Translations under genes and position numbers: made by a program
Notes under the pieces: generated by a model
What the model was told of the DNA's origin: nothing
Databases searched by the model: none
Seen by the model: only the letters and a program-made list of their open reading frames with translations
Shown here: piece after piece, positions 15,933 to 29,479 of the stretch
Position numbering within the stretch: the first letter of the stretch is position 1
Layout of the letters: every line of letters begins with the position of its first letter
Source: Holothuria scabra
Lineage: Eukaryota; Echinodermata; Holothuroidea; Aspidochirotida; Holothuriidae
Direction: 5' to 3'
NCBI GenBank assembly: GCA_037179385.1
Contig: CM074193.1
Coordinates: forward strand, 8,825,547-8,889,546
DNA: 64,000 bases

Positions 15933-16707
15933 TTAAAGGATAGAAAATATTGTCCATTTTGAAGGAAAATGTAATGATATAAGCGGTCCACTCAACGGGT
16001 ATTTGGCAAACCGTGAAATCCAAAGTGTTCGTGCACTTTTAAGCAATGAAATGAAAGAGGCATACACTGGTAGCTTTAATTTCTTAAAATTTCTTTCCTA
16101 TAAACAGCTAACAGCCCCACCAGGTTTATGTTTCCGGTTTTTTGTTTTGCGTGTTATGTGCATAAGGACAGTCTATCAACCGACAGGAGCAATTATTGCT
16201 TGTTTCAAATCACGAGCCCCTTGAAAATGAACTCAAGTGCACAGTTGCAATTAATTTCAATTGTTATATCATGTTGGTTATTTAAATGCAGACATGAAGT
16301 TAATTAAAATTTAGTGAATTCTTGAAATTAAAGGTAAGTAAATAAAACCCACTCTTTGTGAAAAATAACAGCCGGAAAGGTGGTTGTAAGCATTACCTAA
16401 TTAGTAACCAAACATGTAGAATAAACTGTTCTTTCCTGCCCGTGAAGGAAACCTTAACAACCTAGAGGCCAGGCACCAAAGGTCATGGGATGCCACAATG
16501 GCCACAAGAATGAGTAGCTGGTGGGGCCCGGCTATTTGCTTATTTAGTTGAACTTAGGCCTGTTTTCTTTTAACTGGTAGTATGCATGTTTACACATAAT
16601 TTATTGAGTGGATTCAAGGTTATCATATCAACCATTTACATTGTACTATTATGAAAGGTTGTCCTTTGAGGTGTTACAAACCGGACCTCATGGTATGGTT
16701 GACACTA

Positions 16708-17270
16708 TATAGACGAATCCAATTAGAGCTTGTACTTCGGGACTGTATGCAGCCATTGTGGGATCCATCACCTGAAATCGTCTTAATATATTGTCTAAAT
16801 AAATGTAGTTTAAAGGCATACTTTCATCATCCCAAACAGTTACAATTCTCCCAACCTACTTACTTCTAGGCCCTCCCACATTATCTAAAACTCATCTTTA
16901 TCCAGACATTATCCTTGTTTATTGCTTCATGGCTTGTCCCAGTGGCCATACAAGTCCATTATGTGTAATCAAGACACTCTCAGTGCCCATGCTGTGTAAT
17001 TTAGCTATGATGCATTGTTTGAATGTGATGCCAATCAAAGAGCTGTACCAATTGAGGGTTTTGATATATGTATACTGAAACTGTAGTTTAGGGTGACGAA
17101 TGACTGCCTTTAAAACACTCACTTACCGTGAAATTGAGGGAATAAAGAGACATTACAGTGTACAATCATGCATAGTACCGGTATATAGAAATTGAATGAT
17201 TAATAGGTGATGGACCCCAGTTATGGCCGACTAAAATCAGACCATCGCTTTGTGTCCGGATTTGTCTATA
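16708..17270. mobile_element. 262-bp TA-type inverted-repeat element, interrupted copy
   Basis: Ends TATAGACGAATCC and GGATTTGTCTATA are inverted. Removing the TTAA element at 16814-17109 and one TTAA leaves about 263 bp, matching the intact copy at 26479-26740 including GGTGATGGACCCCAGTTATGG. Perhaps Tc1/mariner-like because the ends sit in TA, but no transposase is present. Located in intron 2 of gene B. Confidence 0.75.
16814..17109. mobile_element. TTAA miniature element, ~297-bp family, copy 1
   Basis: TTAA at 16810-16813 and 17110-17113. Interior landmarks CCAATCAAAGAGCTG and TTTATTGCTTCA are shared with copies at 31253, 38610, 40675, 46022 and 48083. This is a diverged member. Inserted into the element at 16708-17270. 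Confidence 0.8.
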
Positions 17271-20200
<2,930 letters not shown>

Positions 20201-20334
20201 TTAAAGGTCAAGAGCAGTCTACCAAATTTATTTCGAAGCAACAGCTGGATCTCACAATTTTTTTCTTGAACAGTATCATTCATCAGTCATATTGTAGAGT
20301 TTCAGTATGTACCTTGGAAGCATCAGCATATTAT

Positions 20335-20667
20335 TGTAAAAGGTAAAAGTTGTTCGTTGTCTAGTATGTTGTTCTCTGTGTTTATCATCTTTGATTTGTA
20401 TTCTCTGTTACTCACCTGTAGGTTCAGCGAGCTGTGCACATAGTTATGTCTTTAGTTATGAGCGTAGGTTAGTTCCTTTGTAATTTGCATTAGAATAGTT
20501 TAGGTGTGTCGCGTATGTTTGTATGTGCGTGTTAAGTTAAAAGTAGGAAAGGGAAGAGTTCAGTTAAGCTCACGATGGAATAAGAAGAAGTACTGTAATA
20601 AATGGGTGGATGTCGAGTCCGTCTCTGTGTACCTAATTTGAACCCGCCTCGAAGTTTCCACGTTACA
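20335..20667 (+). mobile_element. solo LTR
   Basis: 333 bp with inverted TGTAA...TTACA ends, flanked by a 4-bp duplication TTAT (20331-20334 and 20668-20671). An AATAAA at 20597-20602 gives the plus orientation. No internal retroelement sequence remains. The short duplication would suit a Gypsy-type LTR, but no coding region supports a class. Confidence 0.65.
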
Positions 20668-20830
20668 TTATTTACAGTATTTGTACCTTTGTATGCATCT
20701 GTAGTTGAAAGGTTGTCTTCTTAAATATGTTAACTTGGTTAGTTATCAGTTTTTCAGTTTTCAGTTAGTTATGGTTACTGGTTAGTTATGCATGATTGCT
20801 TACACCTGCATTCACTGAGCTCCGTACAAA

Positions 20831-21116
20831 GAGAGTCTGCTAGACTTGGCCAAGTCTCTCGACAGTGTTCCCCCAGGAGCTGACAACCACTACCTTTACA
20901 AAATCCAGTACAGCATACCTTATTTGCCATTTTCTAATACGCCCTCAATATGTCTATTAGGGTATCGCTTCTCAATTAATAGACCTATAGAGGGCGTATT
21001 AGACAAGAGGAAAATATGATATTCTGTACTATGCTAAAGTAGGGGATTTTGTAGGGGAAGTTGTCAGTTCCCCGCGGAACACTCACGAGAGACTTGGCCA
21101 AGTCTAAGAGTCTGCA
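20831..21116. repeat. foldback element (long inverted repeat)
   Basis: Near-palindromic arms of about 130 bp. Each carries the 16-bp palindrome AGACTTGGCCAAGTCT (20842-20857 and 21090-21105). Matching inner pieces include TCTAATACGCCCTC/GAGGGCGTATTAGA and ACAAAATCC/GGATTTTGT. The turn is near TTCTCAATTAATAGACC (about 20970). Likely a foldback or MITE-like insertion. Confidence 0.75.
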
Positions 21117-22100
21117 TGAGAGGGAATAAAATCAGTTGTACACAAACCTCCTTTGTGTTGAGTTCCCTTTCTGTTCTCAGTGTATAGAGTTCAGTTAGTG
21201 TCCATACTACTCGTAGCTGACACGCCCATCCCGCACATTACTCTCAATGTTCAGCCAATCATAAAACAGGGCAGTCTACTGCACTACTTCAAGTTGACAT
21301 GACTGCTCTTGCCATTTAAGGAGTTTTGCTTCGTAAGGGGGCCGAATCCTCTGTGCAAGACTGCTCAGATTTAACTATCCCTTATGTACTCAGCAAAAAT
21401 GTTTGAAACTAAATTGTATGATCTACATATTTTTGCTTCTTAAATTAGTTAATGTGGAATAATTCATTAGGATTGGATATGCGGTCTTCTCTAGAAGGAG
21501 CGGGCAGACGAAGAAAATTAGTTTTTCGAAAAAATTGTGACTTGTCTTTGGAAACTCGTGAGAGGGTGTACAACTTCTCTAGCTTCCCCATGCATCACGC
21601 TTATGACTAATTTAAATTAAATTAAAAATTTCTCTTTTATTTCTAGGACAGTAGCAGTGGAATTGCTTACCCTCAGCGGTAAGGGACTCCCCATCTATTG
21701 AAACTTTTAGAAATCAAATACGCAACTGAACTTGACATCTTTGAGGAGATCTGAATCTATTAATCCGATCTAATTGACTTGTCCGCTAGCCGTTAAACAC
21801 CTACAACCGTATATCCCGTTTGTGGAGAACTGCTTGTAGTATCCAACCCGAACCAGAAATTACCTATCGTACGTTTCCAATGTTAGTATAAATTAAGTTT
21901 CCAACAGAAAAATAAGAACCTTGTCTGCAATGTAACTAAAGATTCTTCTAGATCCCGGGACAAATCATCATCTAGCCGACAGATGACAGAATACAAATTG
22001 AAGTCTTGCTTTCTGTGATAGATCTCATACCTTTTTTTTCTTCCGAAACCGCTTCATCTGTTTAGGATTGTTGTAGAGGTAGAAAAGTTGTAGTACTTAC

Positions 22101-22103
22101 CAT
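22101..22103 (-). CDS. TUBA: alpha-tubulin gene B, exon 1 (ATG only)
   Basis: Minus-strand ATG|GTAAGTAC: the initiator Met codon directly abuts a strong donor (GT at 22099-22100). The context TCAAAATGG is identical to that of gene C. A TATA-like box at 22234-22241 would place the start of transcription near 22205, giving a 5'UTR of roughly 100 nt. Intron 1 is 3.45 kb and contains a nested transposon cluster (20205-21315). The start fits because exon 2 begins in phase 0 at codon 2 (Arg). Confidence 0.87.
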
Positions 22104-22233
22104 TTTGATTTAGTTTTCTTGAGCTTTAGAAAATAACTTTTGAAGAAAAGAAGTTGCAGGAACGCCTTTCTTGAACTACTTGATGGTAGGACGTAAAGAA
22201 GAAGACTTATGACAGTTGATGCAAGGGACGCTC

Positions 22234-22241
22234 CTTATAAG
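22234..22241 (-). promoter_or_regulatory. TATA-like box, gene B
   Basis: CTTATAAG, about 130 nt upstream of the gene B start codon. The octamer is self-complementary, so orientation comes only from the gene. No other promoter element is claimed. A transcript 5' end near 22200-22210 would support it. Confidence 0.55.
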
Positions 22242-22784
22242 TAACTCGGTTTGAAAAAGCTGTTACCATGACAGCCTTTAAATCCTGCTGCTAAGGGTTA
22301 ACTAAAACCTCAAGCTCAATGCTCTTTAATCGAATCGATAAATTTTTGTTCGTAGGTGAATGGGATGCAGAAAGTTCAACTTACAGCGCCTGTAATGACC
22401 CGGCCCTGACAATGGGCGATTTTGCCTGTTGCTTAGTTACCTGGTGCATTAACGTATAATTCTACCTCACCTATTCCATTCATTACGGAATTCCATGAGA
22501 TTGCAAGATTGATTATTTGGCATGGACTGCAGCGCCTTCGATGGTTGCAGGCAACTACATGTCCCTGCTACGTGGTGCAGCTTCCCGCTGATCCCGGCAG
22601 CAGCACCCTACTTAATATACCACGTGTTTAGAGAGGAACAATTGGTCTTTGAAAATGCTTTGTATAAATTTAAAGCCACATAACTGTTGTCATTTCAGGT
22701 AACAGGCTAAGAGTTACTGGAAAGACCTCTCCTGTGTATTTGTAATATGAAACTTCAATTCCGAGTATTTATCTACATGATTCT
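22242..22784. other. upstream flank of gene B
   Basis: Presumed promoter-proximal DNA beyond the TATA-like box; no binding site can be assigned with confidence and no gene is seen. Confidence 0.35.
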
Positions 22785-23467
22785 CAGTGGTGTAACCAAG
22801 GGGTGGGGGGGGGGGCAGGGACGAGAACCTCCACGTCAAGTGCCTCCCCCGCTTGTCACCAATGAAATTTGAAGGTAGAAAATATATTGGGCAAAACGTC
22901 TTTTATACAAAAACTTCCAAATTAAGACTCGAAAGTATGTATTTCTAGTTTAAAGAGAGGAAGTTTAGCCAAAATTTTCTCTGTTCGCAATAATTTGACG
23001 ATTTGAAACTACATGGCGGAAAAATATAATACGCAACTTACAACTTTCGACACTTAGGAAGAAATATTTGTAATGTTGATTTACGACGACCTCGCACATA
23101 AGCTCTTTTTCCAATAATTATATATATTTGCAATTTCCAATGGCAGATGTGAACTTTATTTGCTTATTTTGTGACCATTCTTTAATTTGCTCATTTTATT
23201 GCTAAAGTGAAAATTGTATTGCAAACGAGAGCCAAAAATAACGACTGCTTAGATTCTGCTTACAAGCCTGCAAATGTCATTTCCGGCTGTCTGATTGGTT
23301 GTGTTTTTTCAGTTCGCTGTACGTTCCGCGGCTGCCAATTTACCGATTGTGGCACTTCCCTTAATTAGATACGGAGTGTCAATTCTTCTTGCTCCACTAA
23401 ATGAAGACTTCTCCCCCCCCCCCGGCTCAGCTATCCCACCAAATGAAAAAGTCTGGTTATCCCACTG
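22785..23467. mobile_element. probable hAT-type element, old
   Basis: Left end CAGTGGTGTAACCAAGG with a following G tract; right end, inverted, CAGTGGGATAACCAGAC preceded by a C tract. Flanks ATGATTCT and ATGCTTAA match at only 5 of 8, so the duplication is eroded. The interior (23215-23340) shares the AACGACTGCTTAGATTCT...TTTCCGG module with 2262-3663. Confidence 0.6.
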
Positions 23468-24010
23468 ATGCTTAAAACGGAAATAAACATGAACTTACCG
23501 GAGGATAATTTTACATTCTTTTTAGACGTCTCTACTTAATAACATATTGTTCTTGTGACTGCAGAAAGACTGATAAATAATCATTTGTACTTCGTTTGCT
23601 TGAGCTTGACATCTCAAAAAGCCCAGTGCCATGGAACCTGTTGCTGGCAAAAGACTGTCTGATGCTTCGACCCAAGCCCATAGGCCATAGTAAATAAGGA
23701 CATATTGCAACGATATTGCATGCAAGGACACCTTGTTAATCTGAATGTCGGTGCGACTCTATGAAAACATTTTGGTGGTCACTAAGTCTGAAAATTTTAA
23801 GCAGGCTATACTGATATCCCTTTAATTACACAGAAAAACTCTAAAGCGTGCCAGATTTTTTTTTCAAAATTAAAAAGATTTATAGTCACGAATACAATCC
23901 GCGACACATATTGGCAGCCTAAGAAGGTTCATCATTCCCCAGTCTCAGTTCCCAGTTTGGTCAACTTTTTGCCCAAAATGTGGGAGTATACTGTTCGAGA
24001 GAAAAGAGCT
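23468..24010. other. intergenic, no feature recognised
   Basis: No repeat ends, RNA gene or coding similarity seen. Confidence 0.35.
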
Positions 24011-24029
24011 TCAAAATATCTGATGGTTT

Positions 24030-24420
24030 CAATCGTCAGAATACACAGACAGCCGGGATTGTTCGAAACCCATGCAGGCGTCACTATATACTATTTCATC
24101 ATACTTTTAAGCTGAACACCACCCAAACATTTCTTCATTTGCGATCCACCTTGGAAAATTTCATTTTTTACACCAAAGGGGGGGGGGGGGTACCTCTATT
24201 TAGACCGACCCATCTGCCTATGCAGGCCTCATAGCAGTATTGTTTCATTTTTTCTCCTCCCCTCACCTCAACCAGCAAAATATTGCTTGTTTATGGCCTT
24301 GTATATACAAGCCTGGAAAAGTCATTTCCGGAAATATGAGGGGGTGGCGATTTTCCGAAATTTTCTGTACGCCTCGCGCCTGTAGTGGTGGCGCTCTACT
24401 TAGTCCTTTGTGTGATCACA
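24030..24420. mobile_element. hAT-derived fragment (module of the 1.4-kb family)
   Basis: Shares ACAAGCCTGGAAAAGTCATTTCCGG, split here only for reference, and TTTTCTGTACGCCTCGCGCC...GGTGGCGCTCTACTTAG with the 1.4-kb family. A G12 run at 24179-24190 mirrors subterminal tracts. No ends found. Confidence 0.5.
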
Positions 24421-25066
24421 CATCATACTACATTGTCCTCTTCGTTGAAATTTTCATCACGCTACTCTACGTTGATACCAGGGAGGCAGCGGTTGTCTTC
24501 AATTTGAAAAAAAAAGAAAACATGGGTTAGCCTTTGTTGTTTTTCGTTACTAAGGAACTGGTCCGTGTTGAAAATTGGAGGGTGAGGTGCATAGGCGATC
24601 AGTAGCGTCGAATGTGGAGTATCAGGGGCTCGACCCTGGAGGGGAATAACTTCCATAAAGTTGCTGGAAGCTCAATTGCATTCAAAAAGTTTGATTTCTA
24701 TACGTAGTTATTTTCAAAACAAAAATTAAAATACACGAATTGATCATTATGGCTTAAGGTGCTGAGAAAAGGGCAACTCTGCAGACGGAGGCTTGTGAGT
24801 GAAACATTCGGAAAGGCCTAATCATGGCACGGTACGAAAGCGTTCGCCATAGTAATAATGAGTGAGTGAAGTTATATGGGAAAAATTCGCCATGTGTCAA
24901 AAAGGAGGGCTAGAAGTTCACCGAAAAGTCGTTGTCTTTAAGACATTTTAGGCTACGATTTGAAAGTTCATTGCAGTAGCAAGTGTTTACCAAGAAGTTC
25001 TTTCTTAAGAAGTTTTTCAAGAAGTTCTTTCTTATTCTTGCTCTCAGCCTGACCATTTTCATTTAA

Positions 25067-26003
25067 AGGGGCTCATTCAGTTGGTTCATGAAATTCAAAA
25101 TATTTTCCAAACATGTTAAGTTTTCTTCACATACCAATCCCCAAACTTAGACAATCCCCATTTACATACATATAACTCTTACATACGTGAGAACTAAAAG
25201 GTAGTGTGACATATCAGCAAAAAGCCCCACTTTTAATTGTTGAAGAGTAGTCTTTCCTACGGAAATCTCCGTTGGAATTATGTCAGTCTTTTACAGTTGT
25301 CGAGATAAACCTCTTTAAAATTTGAATGTTTCTGAAGCAACTTGTTTTTTATGCAAAAATAATGATTTGGAGTGTTGCAAAAAGTTTACTTTTCTTTTGT
25401 ATATGCTTTATTAATTATCTCTTTATTACTCATCAGACGAGTATGGAAATTGTTACTGATGATTTTCAAGGACACAATTTAAGCTTTCAAAATAAAACCA
25501 TCGGAACATACGGTACTAATGTTACAACTGTCCTCGAACTGAAAATTTCAAAAACAAAACATAACATAAACCATGCATTGCATGTCCCTCTTTAGAAATC
25601 ATAACATTTTCATATAAGCGCAGGTTTATTCATGTTTGAACGCAAACCAGAAATAACCCACTAAAAAGGTCAATGTTCGATGGATTTTTATGAGAATTGC
25701 GGCTATTTTCTTGGCTCTTATTGTGACATCAAATATCTAATTGTCATGTTCACGTCACACTATAGCCTATAACAGTTCGATTAGATTTTCAAAAATTCAG
25801 ACCCAAACCCACTTTTAAATTAATGCACAAAACCAGTAAAAGTCAGGAAATGTCAAAATTCAAAATTTTCACTTTTCACGCAACTATTGGATATGAAACT
25901 TAACTCAATAAGGCTGCCAACTATAAAAGCATTGTCTGGTGGTGGTGACCCTTTTACACTCTCATTAAGTGATCTATACATCAATTGAGCAACTCAATGA
26001 GAA
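25067..26003. mobile_element. TTAA element, GCTCATT family, enlarged copy
   Basis: TTAA at 25063-25066 then AGGGGCTCATTCAG. Interior pieces at 25120-25170 and 25795-25910 match 6128-6456. The right end CTCAATGAG (about 25994-26002) runs straight into a fragment of the AGGGCAAG family, so its TTAA is lost. 25200-25790 is foreign to the small copy. Confidence 0.5.
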
Positions 26004-26200
26004 CAGTCCCCCAACTTAAAGTAGTGAAGTAGACTGTCCTGTTTCATGATTGGCTCTTGAGAGTCACGTGACAACATTTTTTCTTAATCCTTTAAATGTG
26101 AAATTTAAGGAATAGCCGCTTGGTTTACCTTGAATATGCAATATTAAAGTCCTAAAGTAAAAGTAATTTGAAGAGAAAGAAAAAAAAATGTGAGTTTTGC
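26004..26200. mobile_element. TTAA element, AGGGCAAG family, fragment
   Basis: AACAGTCCCCCAACTTAAAG, GAAGTAGACTGTCC, TTTCATGATTGGCTC and TGCAATATTAAAG correspond to 46940-46955 and, inverted, 47590-47745. Ends incomplete. Confidence 0.5.
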
Positions 26201-26478
26201 TCTTATTTCAAAACACGTTTGGGGGAAGTGCTCTTGACCATAAAGTTACATCTCTATGTACAGACGATAGATGAGTTTATCGATAGAAAATATTGAACTT
26301 TTTTTCTGGCTAGAAGATCACACACATGACTAAAAAGGTTACAATTCTTTGCAAAGGATATAATACGTTGCACAGTGTTCTCATAAGATGAATGTTTGTA
26401 GGGGATAGTATTATAGCACTCCCATTATATTTGAAACCATGTCGAGCCGTTACATAAACTGGGGATAGGAGGCACAGC

Positions 26479-26740
26479 TACAGACGAATCCGATTAGTGC
26501 TTGTTTTAAATGACTGTAAACCGCCATTAGTGGGGTCCATCAGCCTAAAACCGTCTTTATTTATTGTTTACATGAATTTAAAACCCTCATATTTAGGGAA
26601 ATTGGAGAATTTAAGATACAAATTCGTGTACAATCGTCCATGATAGAGGTAAACAAGGAAATCGAAAGATTTTAAGGTGATGGACCCCAGTTATGGCCCA
26701 CTGAAATCAGACCATCACATGCAGTCCGGATTCGTGTATA
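26479..26740. mobile_element. 262-bp TA-type inverted-repeat element, intact copy
   Basis: Ends TACAGACGAATCC and GGATTCGTGTATA. Inner inverted pieces GGGGTCCATCA and TGATGGACCCC. This copy keeps TTAA near 26578 at the point where 16708-17270 is interrupted, so it is the empty-site counterpart. Confidence 0.78.
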
Positions 26741-26921
26741 AAACGTATTTAATAATTACGCACTTACTTTTCCCCAGCATTGTAAACATGTTTAAAATTC
26801 TAAACATGTTTAGCGATTAAACACATAACGTTCAGTAATTAAATTAAACACATAATGTTCTGCCTCATTTATCTAAGTGACTACATTCGAAGTCAGTCCT
26901 CGGTTGGTATACTAAACCGGG

Positions 26922-28400
26922 ATGGTTTTGATAGACCTGCAAAAGGCCTTTGATACAGTTGACCACCACAATCTTTTTTAAAAAAAAAACTTATAGGCCA
27001 TGAGTTTCTCCTCCATACACTGGTTTGTATCCTATCTAGGGGAAAGAAGTCAGATTGTTAGTATTAACGATGTCAACTCTGACCCTACTACTGTAACTTG
27101 CAGGGTTCCCCAGGGTAGCATTCTTGGACCTCTTTTGTTTCTTTGTTAACGATATGCCTATTAGTGAAAACTGCAAACTGCTTCTCTATGCTGACGACAG
27201 TGTTTTGTCTCTGGTAAAGATGTGCAGAACATTAGTGACTGCGTAAGTAAGGAATTAGAGTCTTGCAGAGAATGGTTGGTTAATAACAGGCTATCGCTTC
27301 ACCTGGGGAAGACCGAATCTATTCTTTTTGGTTCGAAAGTCGTGCTTAAGAAATCCCTATCAGGTGATTCTATTGACATTCTTAAACAGCCGGTACACGT
27401 TTAATATTTTTATGTATTTCTTATGCTATATGTTACTTTGATTACCCTTACTCTTCCTGGTTCTCTGCTCTCTTTAAAGGCATATTCTGGAGACGAAATT
27501 CATTTACTTCATAATATGCAGAAAAATTTTCTCTTTCAGGATGTGAAAACTGCATCTCAATAGCAAATAGCCTTTAGAAGATACAGATTTTTAAAGTAAT
27601 GCAATTTTTCTTGAGATTTGGTGCATCATGGGTAATCTGTGATGTAATGGGGGCACATTAATTTGACATTGCTTTCAATTTATTTATAATATTGATTCTG
27701 CTGCAGGCATGTTAAGCAACATTGTTGGTTGTATTCTACATATATGTTAAGGGTAATGCTAGATCTGCGGGAAAAGATATTCAAACATTCCAACAGAATC
27801 TAATTTCAGGGACAAACAGGACGTTCAGTTATAAAGAAAAACAAAAGGAATTTGAGGCAATGTGCCCACATTACATAACTTCCAGATGCTTTGTTGAAAA
27901 GCAGAGTTACTTTTTAACAAAAATAACCAATCTTTAAAGTGAGATATCTTGAGTTAGGAAAATGGTATTGAGACAGGGTTTGAAGGACATGGTGTAGAAT
28001 ATTTTTGCTTTTCTTACAACACCCAGGTGAAAGGCCACCAGAATATGCCTTTAAGGAGTATGAAAATAAGTTACAAACCATGCAAAATAAGATTGTTAGG
28101 TTCATTGTAGATTTGCGTACCCATGTCGGGTCAAAGTAAATTGAACCAGGTCGGTTTTATCCGGCTGTTTGCGACAGGGCGCAACAACTTAAACTTAACC
28201 TGTTAACCTCGTTTGTAAGATTTTTTATGACATCTGTCCCAAGTATCATAAATTCGATTTTACTAGATTGAAGGATATCCATCAACACAGTACCAGGGGT
28301 GGCTTCCTTGTCAACAGAATAAAACTTAGAAAAGGATCCTCTGGTAGCACCTTTTTCTTTTTCAGGTATTGAACTTTGGAACTCCCTTCCTTACGGTGGT
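26922..28400 (+). pseudogene. LINE (non-LTR) reverse transcriptase, degenerate
   Basis: Reverse transcriptase of a Jockey/CR1-like non-LTR retrotransposon. Visible in order: VLIDLQKAFDTVDH (26922 on), a [15 protein letters not shown] segment near 27020-27050, [13 protein letters not shown] (27102 on), and the catalytic motif LLYADDS (27181-27201). Then comes ESCREWLVNNRLSLHLGKTE (27260-27320). The C-terminal part resumes at 28056 with KLQTMQNKIVRFI and continues through RAQQLKLN and GIELWNSLP near 28372-28395. Several frameshifts and stops separate these, and a TTAA element (27478-28050) interrupts the frame. The 5' half is missing. Inactive fossil; clade assignment is tentative. Confidence 0.88.
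27478..28050. mobile_element. TTAA miniature element, 573 bp
   Basis: TTAA at 27474-27477 and 28051-28054; inverted ends AGGCATATTCTGG and CCAGAATATGCCT. No transposase. It splits the LINE reverse transcriptase; excising it with one TTAA puts the two coding segments back in one frame, which supports the boundaries. Confidence 0.85.
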
Positions 28401-28449
28401 CGAGAGGGGACAAGCAAGAAAAAAAATGTGCTTTTTTTGTTTGAATCTT

Positions 28450-28650
28450 TATTATCTTAGAATTCTGAGTTACTAAGTCAGAATTCTGAGATAGTAACTC
28501 GGAATTCTGAGATAGTATCTCAGAATTCTGACTTGGTATCTCGGAATTCCGAGTTACTATCTCAGAATTCTGAGACACTAAGTTAGAATTCTGAGTTACT
28601 AGGTCAAAATTCTGAGATACTAAGCCAGAATTCTGAGATAGTAAGTCAAA
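28450..28650. repeat. 18-bp palindromic minisatellite
   Basis: About eleven units of roughly 18 bp built on TCAGAATTCTGAGATAGT, most with the palindrome TCAGAATTCTGA. On the minus strand it reads as a six-residue repeat of the SQNSEI type, which is a by-product. No spacer diversity, so not CRISPR. Confidence 0.9.
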
Positions 28651-29139
28651 GATAGATTACAAATAAGGCAGCATGGTAGCCTTATTTTCAAGAAAGAAAA
28701 TTCAGTTTTTTGTTGCTCAAGAATAATTTGTTCACCCAAACTTTCAACATTTCAAAAGATACACCTTTCATAACACTTCCTGTGCATAATATTTTGAGGA
28801 GATGAAGCTTTTGCTGAGGTTTATTGTTGAAACTGAATGGTTTGAAAATGACTAACGCTATATCCTTTCATGCTTTGTTGGAGCATTTTAAACGCAACAT
28901 TTCCCTTTAAGGCTAACACGTTTTGCAAATCATAGGATTTATTTGAAATTTATAGCCAAGTATTGTATCAGTTCAATGCCATGTAACAGAAAATGTTATA
29001 CATCATTGTTGGAGAGCATACTATTAGAATTTATTAAAAGATGTCTTTGTAGGTGACTTTATTTCATCATCTATCCTTTGATTTGATTGTAACTTTGAAC
29101 ATAATTTATCTTTCAAGGTAGTTATTCTACTTATAAATA

Positions 29140-29365
29140 AGAGCATCCGCCTCTCACGCGTAAGGCCCGGGTTCGCTTCCCAGGTCGACTCATACCAAAG
29201 ACTCTAAAAAAGGAACCTACTGCCATTGTGCGTGATGCTCCGCATAAGCAATGGGGTATATAGGGAAAATAAGCCAGTGAGCCCAAACTGGAAAAAAGGC
29301 CGCGGTCGGCTCGACTTGAACCAATAGGTTGGAAACTGGGCCGTAAAACTCTATCTGGCTAACTA
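29140..29365 (+). mobile_element. tRNA-Glu-like SINE with target duplication
   Basis: The head GCATCCGCCTCTCACGCG resembles the anticodon arm of tRNA-Glu (CTC), followed by the box-B-like GGGTTCGCTTCCC. The body has ACTGGAAAAAAGGCCGCGG and GGTTGGAAACTGGGCCGTAA, and a CTATCTGGCTAACTA tail. Flanked by a perfect 14-bp direct repeat TCTACTTATAAATA (29126-29139 and 29366-29379). The D-arm/box A is missing, so it is 5'-truncated and not a tRNA gene. Fragments at 11505-11606 and 35471-35520. Confidence 0.88.
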
Positions 29366-29479
29366 TCTACTTATAAATACCAATTTACTCACCCGAAGGT
29401 GTACCAAACTTATCAATTAGCTCATCCCTTTGATTGACATCGACTTCAAAATTTCAGAGTAGCTCATATTACACAGGAT

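Larger units (their letters stand above)
20205..21315. mobile_element. TTAA element, AGGGCAAG family, heavily interrupted
   Basis: TTAA at 20201-20204 and 21316-21319. Inverted ends AGGTCAAGAGCAGT and ATGGCAAGAGCAGT. Family members without insertions are about 220-250 bp (59202-59420); this copy is enlarged by a solo LTR (20335-20667) and probably by the foldback sequence at 20831-21116. In intron 1 of gene B. Confidence 0.72.

Noticed and set aside
28450..28650. CRISPR-like regular array
   Set aside because: Units follow each other with no distinct spacers, the sequence is eukaryotic and no cas gene exists.
29140..29212. Functional tRNA-Glu gene
   Set aside because: Only the anticodon and T arms are recognisable, the 5' half with box A is missing, and the sequence is the head of a SINE with target duplication.
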